Origin: Algoriphagus aquimarinus
GTDB lineage: Bacteria; Bacteroidota; Bacteroidia; Cytophagales; Cyclobacteriaceae
DNA length: 64,000 bases
Direction: 5' to 3'
NCBI RefSeq assembly: GCF_900112005.1
Contig: NZ_FOKK01000021.1
Coordinates: 1-64,000 of the forward strand
In this document: piece after piece, positions 51,309-60,614 of the stretch
How positions within the stretch are numbered: the first letter of the stretch is position 1
Layout of the letters: the number at the start of each line of letters is the position of its first letter
Translations under genes and position numbers: made by a program
Notes under the pieces: generated by a model
The model's input: the letters and a program-made list of their open reading frames with translations, nothing else
The model's database searches: none
Told to the model about the DNA's origin: nothing

Positions 51309-54300
51309 TTACATATTTCGGCGATACTGACCGCCTACTTCGTAAAGAGCATGAGTAATCTGTCCAAGTGAACAATACTTAACAGCCTCCATTAGTTCCT
51401 CGAATATGTTCTCATTGTTTACAGAAACTTTTCTAAGCGCCTGTAGGTGTTTTTCAACCAATTCTGGATTAGCCGCATGTAGCGTTTGCAATGTCTTTAT
51501 CTGACCTTGTTTTTCCTCCTCCTCAGCCCTGATCACTTCTCCAGGAGTTACTGTAGGCGATCCTTCAGACGACAGAAAAGTATTTACCCCAATAATAGGA
51601 TATTCACCTGTATGTTTTAGCATTTCATAATGCATACTTTCTTCCTGTATTTTACCACGCTGATACATTGTCTCCATTGCACCCAGCACACCACCACGTT
51701 CCGTGATTCTATCAAATTCCACGTACACTGCCTCTTCTATTAAGTCTGTCAATTCTTCAATAATAAAGGCTCCTTGAATAGGGTTTTCATTTTTAGCTAA
51801 CCCCAATTCTTTATTGATAATCAACTGAATAGCCATCGCTCTACGAACTGACGCTTCAGTAGGAGTTGTAATCGCTTCATCGTACGCATTCGTATGAAGC
51901 GAGTTGCAATTATCATAGATCGCATAAAGCGCTTGCAACGTAGTTCGGATATCATTGAAGTCAATTTCCTGCGCATGAAGTGAGCGACCTGAAGTCTGGA
52001 TATGATACTTCAGCATTTGCGAACGCTCATTAGCGCCATACTTTAGCTTCATGGCTTTTGCCCAGACCCTACGGGCAACTCTACCAATTACTGCATATTC
52101 AGGATCGATTCCATTGGAGAAAAAGAAAGAGAGGTTTGGTGCAAATTGATTGATATCCATACCACGACTCACGTAATATTCTACGTACGTAAAACCGTTG
52201 GAAAGCGTCAAAGCCAACTGCGTGATAGGATTGGCTCCTGCTTCAGCAATGTGGTATCCAGAGATAGACACAGAGTAGAAGTTTCTAATACTCTGCTCAA
52301 TGAAGTATTGCTGCACATCTCCCATCAGTCTCAAGGAGAATTCAGTGGAGAAAATACAAGTATTCTGAGCCTGATCTTCCTTCAGAATATCCGCCTGCAC
52401 CGTTCCCCTCACTCTCGCGATGGTATCAGCTTTGATTTTCTTATAGACTTCGGCAGGCAACACCTGATCACCAGTCACTCCCAAAAGCATCAACCCCAAG
52501 CCATTGTTTCCCTCAGGAACTTTAGCATTATACGTTGGCCTAGGAAGATTTTTGCTTTTATAGATCTGATCTATTTGCTGATCAATCTCTGTTTCTAAAC
52601 CATTCTCCTTGATATAAACCTCACACTGCTGATCTATTGCAGCATTCATAAAGAACGCGGTCATCGTAGCAGCTGGTCCATTTATAGTCATTGACACTGA
52701 GGTCATTGGATCCACTAGATTAAAGCCTGAGTAAAGCTTTTTTGCATCATCCAAACAGCAGACATTCACACCCGAGTTTCCAATTTTACCATAAATATCA
52801 GGGCGGTAATCTGGATCTTCTCCATACAAGGTTACGGAGTCAAAGGCCGTAGACAGACGTTTTGCATCCATACCTTTGGATACATAATGGAAGCGCTTAT
52901 TGGTACGCTCTGGCCCACCTTCTCCTGCAAACATTCGAGTAGGATCTTCTCCTTCTCTTTTAAAAGGGAAAACTCCCGCGGTATAAGGGAACTTGCCTGG
53001 TACATTTTCCCGTAAACCCCATTTCAAAATATCTCCCCATGCTTCATACTTAGGCAAAGCTACTTTCGGAATTCTAGTCTCCGAAAGTGAAGTAGAGAAC
53101 GTTTTAATCTTAATTTCTTTGTCTCTTACTTTAAATACATAGAAGTCTTCGGAGTATTTGGCAGCTTCAGAAGACCAGTCCTCCAACCATTTTTTGTTTT
53201 TAGGATCAAACTCAAGCTCCACTTGAGCATACACTTCCTGAAGTTCTTTGATCAAGCGATCCTTGTCCTCCACCTTGGTATTTTCTATTGCTTCAATAGA
53301 CTTAGTAATGCTATAAAGCTGCTGAGCAATCTCTTTCTGCTCATCTACCCAGACATCGTAGTTTCGGTTAATCTCTGATATTTCAGACAGATAGCGAGTT
53401 CTAGCTGGAGGAATGATGTAGATTTTTTCTGAACTCCCTGCAGTCAATTTAAATGTACTATCCAGTTCTGGATGCTTTGCAGCAATCTTGGAAATCAACG
53501 TGCGATAAAGCTGATTCATGCCAGGATCATTGAATTGCGAAGCTATGGTACCGAAAACTGGGATATCCTCATCCTTGGTTTCCCACAGATTATGATTACG
53601 CTTAAACTGCTTTTTTACATCACGAATTGCGTCTAAAGCTCCTCGTTTATCAAACTTATTCAATGCGATCACATCAGCAAAGTCAAGCATATCTATCTTC
53701 TCCAATTGGGAAGCAGCTCCGTACTCAGGAGTCATCACATAGAGTGATAGGTCTGAGTGTTCAACGATCTCTGTATCCGATTGACCTATACCTGAAGTCT
53801 CCAAAATCACCATATCATATCCAGCAGCTTTCACAGTATCCACTGCATCCTGCACATATCTCGATAGCGCAAGATTGGATTGTCTGGTGGCCAAAGAACG
53901 CATGTACACACGTGGATGATGAATCGCATTCATACGAATTCTATCTCCCAGCAGTGCTCCACCTGTTTTTCGCTTAGATGGATCAACTGATATGATTGCC
54001 AGTGTTTTATCCTCGAAGTCCATGATGAATCTTCGAACTAATTCATCCACAAGAGAAGACTTACCAGCACCGCCAGTTCCTGTGATTCCCAACACAGGAG
54101 TTTTAGAATCCTTACTTTGATTTCTTACTTTCTCTAAGAGTGCAGAAGAATTTTCAGGGAAGTTTTCGAATGCTGAAATAGCTCTGGCAACATGCTCTTT
54201 ATTATCAACCCCTAATACAAATCCTTCTGGAATTTCATCTCCTATGGCAAAATCACATTGACTAACCAAATCGTTAATCATTCCTTGCAACCCCATAGAA

Positions 54301-54686
54301 CGTCCGTCATCCGGTGCATAAATTCGGGTTATACCGTAATCCTGCAATTCCTTAATCTCTTCAGGAAGAATAGTCCCTCCTCCTCCTCCAAAAATCTTCA
54401 CATGAGCAGCGCCTTTTTCGCGGAGCAAATCATACATGTATTTAAAAAACTCCACATGTCCACCTTGATAAGAAGTAATAGCAATCGCTTGTACGTCTTC
54501 TTGAATAGCACAATCCACGATCTCTTGTACAGATCGATTATGTCCTAGGTGGATTACCTCACAGCCAGTAGACTGTATGATTCGGCGCATGATATTAATC
54601 GCTGCATCATGCCCGTCAAACAAGGATGCTGCAGTAACGATTCTAATGTGATTTTTGGGTTTATAGCTCTCAGGAATGGTAGTCAT
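51309..54686 (-). CDS. icmF: Fused isobutyryl-CoA mutase (IcmF)
   Basis: The 1125-residue B12 enzyme interconverts isobutyryl-CoA and n-butyryl-CoA, linking valine breakdown to fatty-acid metabolism. The order is the IcmF fusion: N-terminal cobalamin-binding domain (about 10-150; [10 protein letters not shown] with the base-off His, [11 protein letters not shown]), a MeaI-type G-protein chaperone (about 190-480; P-loop [20 protein letters not shown]) and the mutase barrel (about 545-1125; [14 protein letters not shown] and [17 protein letters not shown]). The G domain gates cofactor loading. Full length. TATATTTG at 54768-54761 is a good -7 box 70 bp before the start. Confidence 0.97.
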   Translation of the reverse strand: MTTIPESYKPKNHIRIVTAASLFDGHDAAINIMRRIIQSTGCEVIHLGHNRSVQEIVDCAIQEDVQAIAITSYQGGHVEFFKYMYDLLREKGAAHVKIFGGGGGTILPEEIKELQDYGITRIYAPDDGRSMGLQGMINDLVSQCDFAIGDEIPEGFVLGVDNKEHVARAISAFENFPENSSALLEKVRNQSKDSKTPVLGITGTGGAGKSSLVDELVRRFIMDFEDKTLAIISVDPSKRKTGGALLGDRIRMNAIHHPRVYMRSLATRQSNLALSRYVQDAVDTVKAAGYDMVILETSGIGQSDTEIVEHSDLSLYVMTPEYGAASQLEKIDMLDFADVIALNKFDKRGALDAIRDVKKQFKRNHNLWETKDEDIPVFGTIASQFNDPGMNQLYRTLISKIAAKHPELDSTFKLTAGSSEKIYIIPPARTRYLSEISEINRNYDVWVDEQKEIAQQLYSITKSIEAIENTKVEDKDRLIKELQEVYAQVELEFDPKNKKWLEDWSSEAAKYSEDFYVFKVRDKEIKIKTFSTSLSETRIPKVALPKYEAWGDILKWGLRENVPGKFPYTAGVFPFKREGEDPTRMFAGEGGPERTNKRFHYVSKGMDAKRLSTAFDSVTLYGEDPDYRPDIYGKIGNSGVNVCCLDDAKKLYSGFNLVDPMTSVSMTINGPAATMTAFFMNAAIDQQCEVYIKENGLETEIDQQIDQIYKSKNLPRPTYNAKVPEGNNGLGLMLLGVTGDQVLPAEVYKKIKADTIARVRGTVQADILKEDQAQNTCIFSTEFSLRLMGDVQQYFIEQSIRNFYSVSISGYHIAEAGANPITQLALTLSNGFTYVEYYVSRGMDINQFAPNLSFFFSNGIDPEYAVIGRVARRVWAKAMKLKYGANERSQMLKYHIQTSGRSLHAQEIDFNDIRTTLQALYAIYDNCNSLHTNAYDEAITTPTEASVRRAMAIQLIINKELGLAKNENPIQGAFIIEELTDLIEEAVYVEFDRITERGGVLGAMETMYQRGKIQEESMHYEMLKHTGEYPIIGVNTFLSSEGSPTVTPGEVIRAEEEEKQGQIKTLQTLHAANPELVEKHLQALRKVSVNNENIFEELMEAVKYCSLGQITHALYEVGGQYRRNM

Positions 54687-54760
54687 GGAGTTGGATTAGC
54701 TTGTGTATTATTCTTTTCTCAGGAGCAAAGAAAATTTTCATCTCCTTGTTGCTCATAGCA

Positions 54761-54768
54761 CAAATATA
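54761..54768 (-). promoter_or_regulatory. Putative -7 box for icmF
   Basis: TATATTTG on the minus strand matches TAnnTTTG perfectly, but no TTTG lies 19 bp upstream. The start would be near 54755, one base before the ATG of a short upstream frame (54756 to 54670, 28 codons) that overlaps the icmF start in another frame. Confidence 0.4.
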
Positions 54769-54925
54769 GTAATTATAAAGGTGCTCTACTTTCGCTATTA
54801 CATGAAAAACAAAATATAATTTGGCTCCTTAAGCTCCCCAATTAAGCTAAAATGCACTTTCATCAGGATTTTTCCCGACCTTGGGTAGCAAGCCTTGAAT
54901 ATCATTTTAACTTTATTTTTACCAT

Positions 54926-56218
54926 ATGATCACTTACGTAAGTCCGGAAGTTGCCGTTTCTTCTATCCAAAGTCACCAAAGAGTTTTCATCCACGGAAGT
55001 GCTGCTACTCCGACTACACTTTTATATGCTTTGGCGGCCAGAAAAAATGAACTGAAAGATGTAGAAATTGTGGCCATTACCACCTTAGGAGACATGCCCT
55101 TAGTATCGGATGAATGTAAAAACAGCTTTTACATGAACTCCCTCTTTGTGTCTCAGAATGTGAGAGCGGCAGTCAATTCTGAGCATGGAGGCTACGTTCC
55201 CATTTTTCTAAGTGAAATTGGTCATCTATTCAGACAAAACATACTTAAAATTGATGTGGCTATTGTGCAGGTGTCAGAACCTGATGCACATGGGTTCTGT
55301 ACATTGGGCACATCTGTGGATGTAGCCAAACCGGCTGTAGAGACTGCCCGAATAGTAATAGCACAGGTAAACAAGCAAATGCCACGAACACATGGCGATG
55401 GTCATATTCACATTTCCAAGTTTCATGCAGCAATCCATGTAGACGAACCGCTACCTGAGGTGAATTATGGAGATAAGATTACAGATATAGAGCGACAAAT
55501 AGGAAACCATTGTGCATCACTTATAGAAGATCGCTCTACCTTACAAATGGGCATAGGAGCTATTCCAGATGCAGTGCTAGATTCCCTTAAGCAACACAAG
55601 GATCTTGGAATTCACACAGAGATGTTCTCAAATGGCATTTTGGGCCTGCTCAGATCTGGAGCCATTACCAATAAATACAAGAAAAAACACCCAGGTAAAA
55701 TAGTCTCCGCATTCGTCACAGGCACGAAAGAACTATACGACGCAATAGATGACAATCCCGAGTTCTCCTTCCATGAAGCAGCTTATGTAAATGACACCGC
55801 TGTAATTCGTAAGAATCCAAAAGTAATCTCCATCAACAGCTGCGTTGAAATGGACCTTACTGGTCAAGTTTGCGCTGATTCAATTGCTAGCTATCAATAC
55901 TCAGGAGTAGGTGGGCAAATGGACTTCATGCGTGGAGCATCACTTTCTGAAGGAGGCAAACCCATCATGGCGCTAACATCGTCTACTCGCAAAGGAGCTT
56001 CCAAAATTGTCCCATTCCTCAAAGAAGGTGCTGGAGTAGTCACCACACGTGCTCACATGCAATATGTGGTTACAGAATACGGAATGGTAAATCTTTACGG
56101 TAAAAATTTACGCCAGCGAGCTTATGAGCTAATGCGAATCGCACATCCGGACCATAGAGAAGATTTAGAAAAAGCAATTGTCGAGCGATTTGGCAGCTTC
56201 ATATACCCTTTTAGGTAA
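54926..56218 (+). CDS. Acetyl-CoA hydrolase/transferase family protein (4-hydroxybutyrate CoA-transferase-like)
   Basis: The 430-residue family I-type CoA-transferase has VFIHGSAATPTTLLYAL near residue 20, GIGAIPDAVL and the catalytic Glu in LGIHTEMFSNGIL (near 235), then the C-terminal GVGGQMDFMRGAS and EYGMVNLYGKN blocks. It moves CoA between acetyl-CoA (or another acyl-CoA) and a carboxylate such as acetate, butyrate or 4-hydroxybutyrate in the cytoplasm. It is divergent from icmF (239 bp). A role in balancing butyryl/isobutyryl-CoA pools is possible but inferred. Confidence 0.9.
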   Translation: MITYVSPEVAVSSIQSHQRVFIHGSAATPTTLLYALAARKNELKDVEIVAITTLGDMPLVSDECKNSFYMNSLFVSQNVRAAVNSEHGGYVPIFLSEIGHLFRQNILKIDVAIVQVSEPDAHGFCTLGTSVDVAKPAVETARIVIAQVNKQMPRTHGDGHIHISKFHAAIHVDEPLPEVNYGDKITDIERQIGNHCASLIEDRSTLQMGIGAIPDAVLDSLKQHKDLGIHTEMFSNGILGLLRSGAITNKYKKKHPGKIVSAFVTGTKELYDAIDDNPEFSFHEAAYVNDTAVIRKNPKVISINSCVEMDLTGQVCADSIASYQYSGVGGQMDFMRGASLSEGGKPIMALTSSTRKGASKIVPFLKEGAGVVTTRAHMQYVVTEYGMVNLYGKNLRQRAYELMRIAHPDHREDLEKAIVERFGSFIYPFR

Positions 56219-56236
56219 AGCATTTTAAGATACAGT

Positions 56237-56266
56237 TTTGATTTATTCGGCTTCTGGTTAGTTTAG
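56237..56266 (+). promoter_or_regulatory. Promoter of the sugar porter / fructokinase operon
   Basis: TTTG (56237-56240), 18 bp, TAGTTTAG (56259-56266). A near-consensus Bacteroidota promoter; the start would be near 56272, about 19 nt before the ATG at 56291. Confidence 0.5.
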
Positions 56267-56290
56267 CAAACTTTATTAAACCCAGAATCC

Positions 56291-57637
56291 ATGAATTCAA
56301 AACAATACGTATTCTTTTTATCGATTACTGCTGCCTTGGGCGGTTTCCTTTTTGGTTTTGACACTGCAGTAATTTCTGGTGCTGAACGTGCAATTCAGGA
56401 TGTATGGGGACTAGGTGATCTTGCCCATGGCTTAGCCATAGCAATGGCTCTTTACGGAACTGTGATTGGAGCCTTATTCGGAGGGGTTCCTGCGGATAAA
56501 TTTGGAAGAAAAAAGAGTTTGCTTTGGATTGGAGCATTGTATTTGATTTCTGCCGTGGGCTCTGGATTGGCTCCAGATCCTTATACATTTATGTTTTTTA
56601 GATTTATCGGAGGATTGGGAGTAGGGGCATCTTCAGTAGTTGCTCCCATGTATATTTCTGAAATTGCTCCTGCTAAAAATAGAGGATTACTCGTCGCACT
56701 TTATCAGTTCAATATCGTCTTCGGAATCCTTATCGCCTATTTATCAAACTACCTGATAGGCACAGCTGGCATTGCAAACGACTGGAGATGGATGCTTGGC
56801 GTGGAAGCAATTCCAGCCCTGATCTACTCCGCTATGATCTTCAGGATTCCAGAAAGTCCTCGTTGGTTGATTTCAAAATTCAATGACCAAGTAAAAGCCA
56901 GAGAAATCTTAACCAGAACTGATCCTGATGGAGTAGATGAAGCGATTCGATTGGCAGTAATTGAAGAACAAACCATCAAGCAAAAAGGAAGCTTCTCTGC
57001 CCTATTTACCAAAGCATTCTTGTCCACTACCATGCTGGCTATTTTCATTGCCTTTTTCAATCAGGTTTCAGGCATCAATGCGATCATCTATTTTGCTCCT
57101 CGTGTCTTTGAAATGGCAGGAATATCTACCGAATCAGCCCTCTTTTCCACCATAGGAATAGGCGTTATCAATCTCCTAGCAACCTTTGTTGGGTTGTATT
57201 TAATAGATCGTATAGGCAGAAAAAAATTAATGTACATCGGCTCGATTGGTTACATCATTTCGCTCTCACTGATGTCATACAATTTCCTTGTGGGAGGAAT
57301 TGACAATTTCTGGCTACCAATATTCGTATTTGCTTTTATAGCATCTCACGCGGTAGGTCAAGGAGCTGTGATTTGGGTATTTATTTCCGAAGTATTCCCT
57401 AATGAACTTCGTGCTTACGGACAATCCATAGGATGTTTTACCCACTGGATATTAGCAGCATTGATTGCTAACGTCTTTCCATATTTCGCTACTCAGTTTG
57501 GTCCAGGTTACATCTTCGCATTCTTCGCACTGATGATGGTATGGCAATTACTTTGGGTGAAATATAAAATGCCAGAAACTAAGGGCCGCTCATTGGAGGA
57601 GATTCAACAAGATTTACACAATACCAATGCAGCATAA
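56291..57637 (+). CDS. Sugar porter family MFS transporter
   Basis: The 448-residue permease has twelve predicted membrane helices. Sugar-porter signatures are GGFLFGFDTAVISGAE in helix 1, DKFGRKKSLLWIG between helices 2 and 3, PESPRWLI before the central loop, QVSGINAIIYFAP in helix 7, DRIGRKKLM, and PETKGRSLEEI at the C-terminus. It probably takes up a hexose with protons. It overlaps a PfkB-type fructokinase gene by 11 bp, which suggests fructose as substrate. Translation of the second gene is likely coupled. Confidence 0.93.
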   Translation: MNSKQYVFFLSITAALGGFLFGFDTAVISGAERAIQDVWGLGDLAHGLAIAMALYGTVIGALFGGVPADKFGRKKSLLWIGALYLISAVGSGLAPDPYTFMFFRFIGGLGVGASSVVAPMYISEIAPAKNRGLLVALYQFNIVFGILIAYLSNYLIGTAGIANDWRWMLGVEAIPALIYSAMIFRIPESPRWLISKFNDQVKAREILTRTDPDGVDEAIRLAVIEEQTIKQKGSFSALFTKAFLSTTMLAIFIAFFNQVSGINAIIYFAPRVFEMAGISTESALFSTIGIGVINLLATFVGLYLIDRIGRKKLMYIGSIGYIISLSLMSYNFLVGGIDNFWLPIFVFAFIASHAVGQGAVIWVFISEVFPNELRAYGQSIGCFTHWILAALIANVFPYFATQFGPGYIFAFFALMMVWQLLWVKYKMPETKGRSLEEIQQDLHNTNAA

Positions 57638-58490
57638 AGCAGTCATATTCGGAGAAATGTTATGGGATTGCCTCCCTTCAGGTCCTGTACCTGGGGGTGC
57701 ACCAATGAATGTCACACTTAACCTACATCAGCTAGGGTTAGATTCTAGACTAATTTCCGCTGTGGGAAAAGATACGGAAGGTCAACAACTTCTGGAATTC
57801 TTAGAGACATTCAATCTTCCTTTGAATTTGATTCAATTTAATGCTGAGCACAAGACTTCAAAGGTTTTAGTAAATGTTGATGATCCGGAAAATATCAAGT
57901 ACACCATCGTATCACCCGTAGCATGGGATTTTATCCATTGGAATACTGAAATAGATGAGGCTGTCGAAGCTTCGGATGCTTTTGTATTTGGCACCCTTGG
58001 GGTTCGCAATGGTGAAAGCCTAACCACCCTTCTCAAATTACTTCATCATAAAACCTTGCGAGTTTTTGATGTTAACTTCCGTCCTCCATTTTATGATTTT
58101 GAGATTATTGAGACCCTACTCGGTTTCACAGATATTCTAAAAATCAACGAAGATGAGTTGGATATTTTTGCAGACTATTTTGATGTTGAACCTAGTGTAA
58201 AAAGTGTCTGTAGTCACCTAGACCAGCATTACCCTATGGATCTGATCTGTGTAACTCAAGGATCGAAAGGTGCTTTGATCTACAAAGACGGACACATCAC
58301 CTCTCATGAAGGCTATAAGGTGAAAGTGGCTGATAGCATCGGAGCTGGAGATGCTTTCCTCAGTGGTTTTATCAAAACATATTTAGAAGATCAACCTCTG
58401 GATCAGGTTTTAGACTTCGCTTGTAAACTTGGAGCTTTCGTAGCAAGCAAAAAAGGTGGAACACCTAGGTATGAGGTTTCTGATTTGTAA
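57627..58490 (+). CDS. PfkB-family carbohydrate kinase, probable fructokinase
   Basis: The 287-residue ribokinase-like enzyme phosphorylates a sugar with ATP. The N-terminal substrate region is VIFGEMLWDCLPSGPVPGGAPMNV, where GEMLWD and GGAPxN match fructokinases. The catalytic Asp lies in the C-terminal signature DSIGAGDAFLSGF. The start is inside the MFS gene (11-bp overlap). Together they would import and phosphorylate fructose as fructose-6-phosphate. It ends 116 bp before the convergent HIT gene, with hairpin repeats between. Confidence 0.92.
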   Translation: MQHKAVIFGEMLWDCLPSGPVPGGAPMNVTLNLHQLGLDSRLISAVGKDTEGQQLLEFLETFNLPLNLIQFNAEHKTSKVLVNVDDPENIKYTIVSPVAWDFIHWNTEIDEAVEASDAFVFGTLGVRNGESLTTLLKLLHHKTLRVFDVNFRPPFYDFEIIETLLGFTDILKINEDELDIFADYFDVEPSVKSVCSHLDQHYPMDLICVTQGSKGALIYKDGHITSHEGYKVKVADSIGAGDAFLSGFIKTYLEDQPLDQVLDFACKLGAFVASKKGGTPRYEVSDL

Positions 58491-58503
58491 AGTGCTCGAC
58501 CAC

Positions 58504-58596
58504 AATACTCAGTCGCAGTATTCAAAACGCTACGCGTTAGTGATAAACAATTTGAGCTGAATGGTTATTGAGAGTGTATACTGATCACCGCGACTG
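58504..58596. repeat. Hairpin-rich convergent spacer
   Basis: AATACT-CAGTCGC-AGTATT (58504-58522) and AACGC-TAC-GCGTT (58526-58538) are perfect small stems. CAGTCGC (58510-58516) is also complementary to GCGACTG (58590-58596), so the whole can fold as one element. No T-tract follows. It may be a repeat element or a weak bidirectional terminator. Confidence 0.4.
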
Positions 58597-58606
58597 CGAG
58601 TGCAAA

Positions 58607-58999
58607 CTAAACCGCCTCTCTAATCCTCTCCGCTATCTCCGCCAATTCCTCATTACTAAGCTTCAGCTTCGCACGAGTGAAATTAATATCATCCATTGAA
58701 TTCAAAGGGACGAGATGAACGTGAACATGAGGAACTTCAAGACCGATCACAGCGACACCTACTCGTGTGCATTTGATGGTTTTATCAATGGCCTTCGCTA
58801 CTCGCTGTGCAAAAACATGTAAGCCAGAAAGCACTTCTGGCTCCAAATCAAAAATGTAATCAACTTCCTGCTTTGGAACAACGAGCACATGACCTTTGAC
58901 TAAAGGCATGATATCTAGGAAAGCAATGTAATTTTCATCCTCTGCTACGATCTGAGCGGGAATTTCTCGATTGATGATTTTGGTGAAAATTGAAGCCAT
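58607..58999 (-). CDS. HIT family nucleotide-binding hydrolase
   Basis: The start is taken at the ATG at 58999 (MASIFTKIINREIPAQIV), giving 130 residues, the usual Hint/HIT length. A longer frame from 59026 would begin inside the upstream terminator hairpin. The HIT motif is VPHVHVHLVPL (His-x-His-x-His), and SIFTKIINREIPA is the Hint N-terminus. It hydrolyses nucleotide phosphoramidates or dinucleotides in the cytoplasm. It is the second gene after greA, with a hairpin in the 42-bp gap, so it is made by partial read-through or from its own start. Confidence 0.93.
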   Translation of the reverse strand: MASIFTKIINREIPAQIVAEDENYIAFLDIMPLVKGHVLVVPKQEVDYIFDLEPEVLSGLHVFAQRVAKAIDKTIKCTRVGVAVIGLEVPHVHVHLVPLNSMDDINFTRAKLKLSNEELAEIAERIREAV

Positions 59000-59015
59000 A
59001 ATCTGTAAAAATAAA

Positions 59016-59037
59016 AATCCCGACATATGCCGGGATT
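59016..59037 (-). terminator. Intercistronic terminator between greA and the HIT gene
   Basis: AATCCCG (59016-59022), an 8-nt loop and CGGGATT (59031-59037). On the minus strand it is followed by TTTTATTTTTA, so it should reduce transcription into the HIT gene after greA. Confidence 0.7.
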
Positions 59038-59040
59038 GAG

Positions 59041-59514
59041 TTAGAATGAAATATCTAATATTTCGAATTGAAGTGTTCCTGCTGGAGCTACTACCTCAGC
59101 AATATCACCTATTTTTTTACCTACAAGGCCTTTTCCAAAAGGAGAAGCAAGAGAAATCTTACCTGCTTTCAAATCAGCCTCTTGCTCAGAAACCAAGGTA
59201 TAACTAACAGTCATGCCGTTTTTCACGTTTTTGATCTTCACCGTAGTCAAGATCCCAACCTTTGAAATATCCAGTTGAGAGCTATCAAGAACTCTCGCAT
59301 TTCCAACTACAGCTTCCAACTTAGCAATTTTAAGCTCCAGGTGTCCCTGGGCATCCTTTGCAGCATCATATTCGGCATTTTCGCTAAGGTCACCTTTGTC
59401 TCTAGCTTCCGCGATCTGATTAGATATATCAGTTCTGCCTTTTGTTCTAAGCATTTGAAGTTCGTCCTTCAATCGCTTCAAACCCTCTTCAGTATAATAT
59501 TGTATTTCTCCCAT
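59041..59514 (-). CDS. greA: Transcription elongation factor GreA
   Basis: The 157-residue factor rescues backtracked RNA polymerase by stimulating transcript cleavage. The N-terminal coiled coil (about 1-75) carries the acidic tip ARDKGDLSENAEYDAAKD, whose Asp and Glu activate cleavage. The C-terminal FKBP-like domain (about 80-157, SPFGKGLVGKKIGDI) binds the enzyme. Length is standard. Its leader begins at a perfect promoter (59600-59630) and contains a strong terminator-like hairpin (59541-59579), so greA may be self-regulated through premature termination. Confidence 0.97.
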   Translation of the reverse strand: MGEIQYYTEEGLKRLKDELQMLRTKGRTDISNQIAEARDKGDLSENAEYDAAKDAQGHLELKIAKLEAVVGNARVLDSSQLDISKVGILTTVKIKNVKNGMTVSYTLVSEQEADLKAGKISLASPFGKGLVGKKIGDIAEVVAPAGTLQFEILDISF

Positions 59515-59540
59515 AATCTACTCTATTAAAAAGCTACAAA

Positions 59541-59579
59541 AACAAAGTAACGGTCGCAAGACGTGACCGTTACCTTGTT
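59541..59579 (-). terminator. Terminator-like hairpin in the greA leader
   Basis: GTAACGGTC (59573-59565 on the minus strand) and GACCGTTAC (59555-59547) form a perfect 9-bp stem with a 9-nt loop. It extends to 15 bp with one mismatch (AACAA/TTGTT). The minus strand then reads TTTGTTTTTG. It lies between the greA promoter and its ATG (59514), so most transcripts would end before the coding region unless the hairpin is prevented. Confidence 0.7.
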
Positions 59580-59599
59580 ATTAGCTTGTATTTGAACTA

Positions 59600-59630
59600 C
59601 AAAGATAACAAAGCTTTGAAACAAAGCAAA
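59600..59630 (-). promoter_or_regulatory. Consensus promoter of greA
   Basis: On the minus strand TTTG (59630-59627), exactly 19 bp, TATCTTTG (59607-59600). Perfect Bacteroidota promoter. The start is expected near 59593, giving a leader of about 79 nt. Confidence 0.8.
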
Positions 59631-59665
59631 GCCGCATTTTCTTTGACCAACTTTTGAAAACTTGT

Positions 59666-60601
59666 TTAAGAGCCCTTAAAGGCCTTTTTGATCCTTTTTG
59701 CTAAAACTTTATTAATCTTTTCATAAGATTCATAGGTCCAACCCGCTACGTGAGGACTAAACAATACATTCTCTCGCGCCGCCAACTTTTCAAATTCGGC
59801 TTTTTGATCAGGAGTGAACTTCTGGAACTTTTCATTTTCCAAAACATCCAACAAAGCACCACGCAAGATGCCCTGATCTAAAGCCTCATTCAACGTCTTG
59901 AAACTTATCACCTCTCCCCTAGCTGTATTGATCAACCAGAAAGGTTTGGCAAAACTTTTAAGCTCCTTCAAGGTGAAAAAATCTTTCGTCTCAGGAGTAA
60001 GTGGCACATGTATACTCAAAATATCTGCCTCAGCTTTTAGCTTTTCCCACATCACTTCCTGAACGACATCATCGCCAAAATCCATCTTAAATTTATCATA
60101 GGCTAGAATTTCAACTTTAAAGCCTTGAAGGCGGTGAGCAAAGGATTTACCCATATTGCCATAGCCCATGATGCCCACAGTTTTTCCTGCCAGCTCATGG
60201 CCACGATTTCCTTCTCGATCCCAAATGCCTTTTCGAACTTCCTGATCGGATTTTCCCACATTATTAAATAATGACAAGAGCATTCCGACTGCATGTTCCG
60301 CTACCGCATCTCTATTTCCCTTAGCAGCATGGAAAAGCTTAATGTCATGTTCAGCCATATACTCCAGATCTATCTTATCCAGACCTGCTCCAGCTCTACC
60401 AATGAATTTAAGATTAGTTGCTCGCTCCAAAAGATCTCGATCCATCGGAGTCTTTGATCTTATGATGAGTCCATCAAATTCCGCCACAGTAGCGATGATT
60501 TCCTCCCGATTGATTTCAGGTGCGTAGATTACCTCATGTCCTTCCTTTTGCAGCATAGGCATGATACTTTCATGCATTTCGTCAATGATAAGAATCTTCA
60601 T
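59666..60601 (-). CDS. D-isomer-specific 2-hydroxyacid dehydrogenase (phosphoglycerate dehydrogenase-like)
   Basis: The 311-residue NAD-dependent enzyme has the Rossmann motif VGIMGYGNMGKSFAHRL near residue 145. The catalytic triad is Arg in NTARGEVISF, Glu in LDVLENEKF and His in SPHVAGWTYESYEK. The length without an ACT domain fits short SerA-like or 2-hydroxyacid dehydrogenases. The first step of serine synthesis is likely but not proven. It is 13 bp downstream of mgtE in the rsmA-mgtE run. Confidence 0.88.
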   Translation of the reverse strand: MKILIIDEMHESIMPMLQKEGHEVIYAPEINREEIIATVAEFDGLIIRSKTPMDRDLLERATNLKFIGRAGAGLDKIDLEYMAEHDIKLFHAAKGNRDAVAEHAVGMLLSLFNNVGKSDQEVRKGIWDREGNRGHELAGKTVGIMGYGNMGKSFAHRLQGFKVEILAYDKFKMDFGDDVVQEVMWEKLKAEADILSIHVPLTPETKDFFTLKELKSFAKPFWLINTARGEVISFKTLNEALDQGILRGALLDVLENEKFQKFTPDQKAEFEKLAARENVLFSPHVAGWTYESYEKINKVLAKRIKKAFKGS

Positions 60602-60614
60602 TTTTTGAAAGAAA

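Noticed and set aside
58607-59026. Longer start for the HIT gene at 59026
   Set aside because: The extra residues are encoded by the intercistronic terminator hairpin and do not resemble HIT N-termini; the ATG at 58999 fits.
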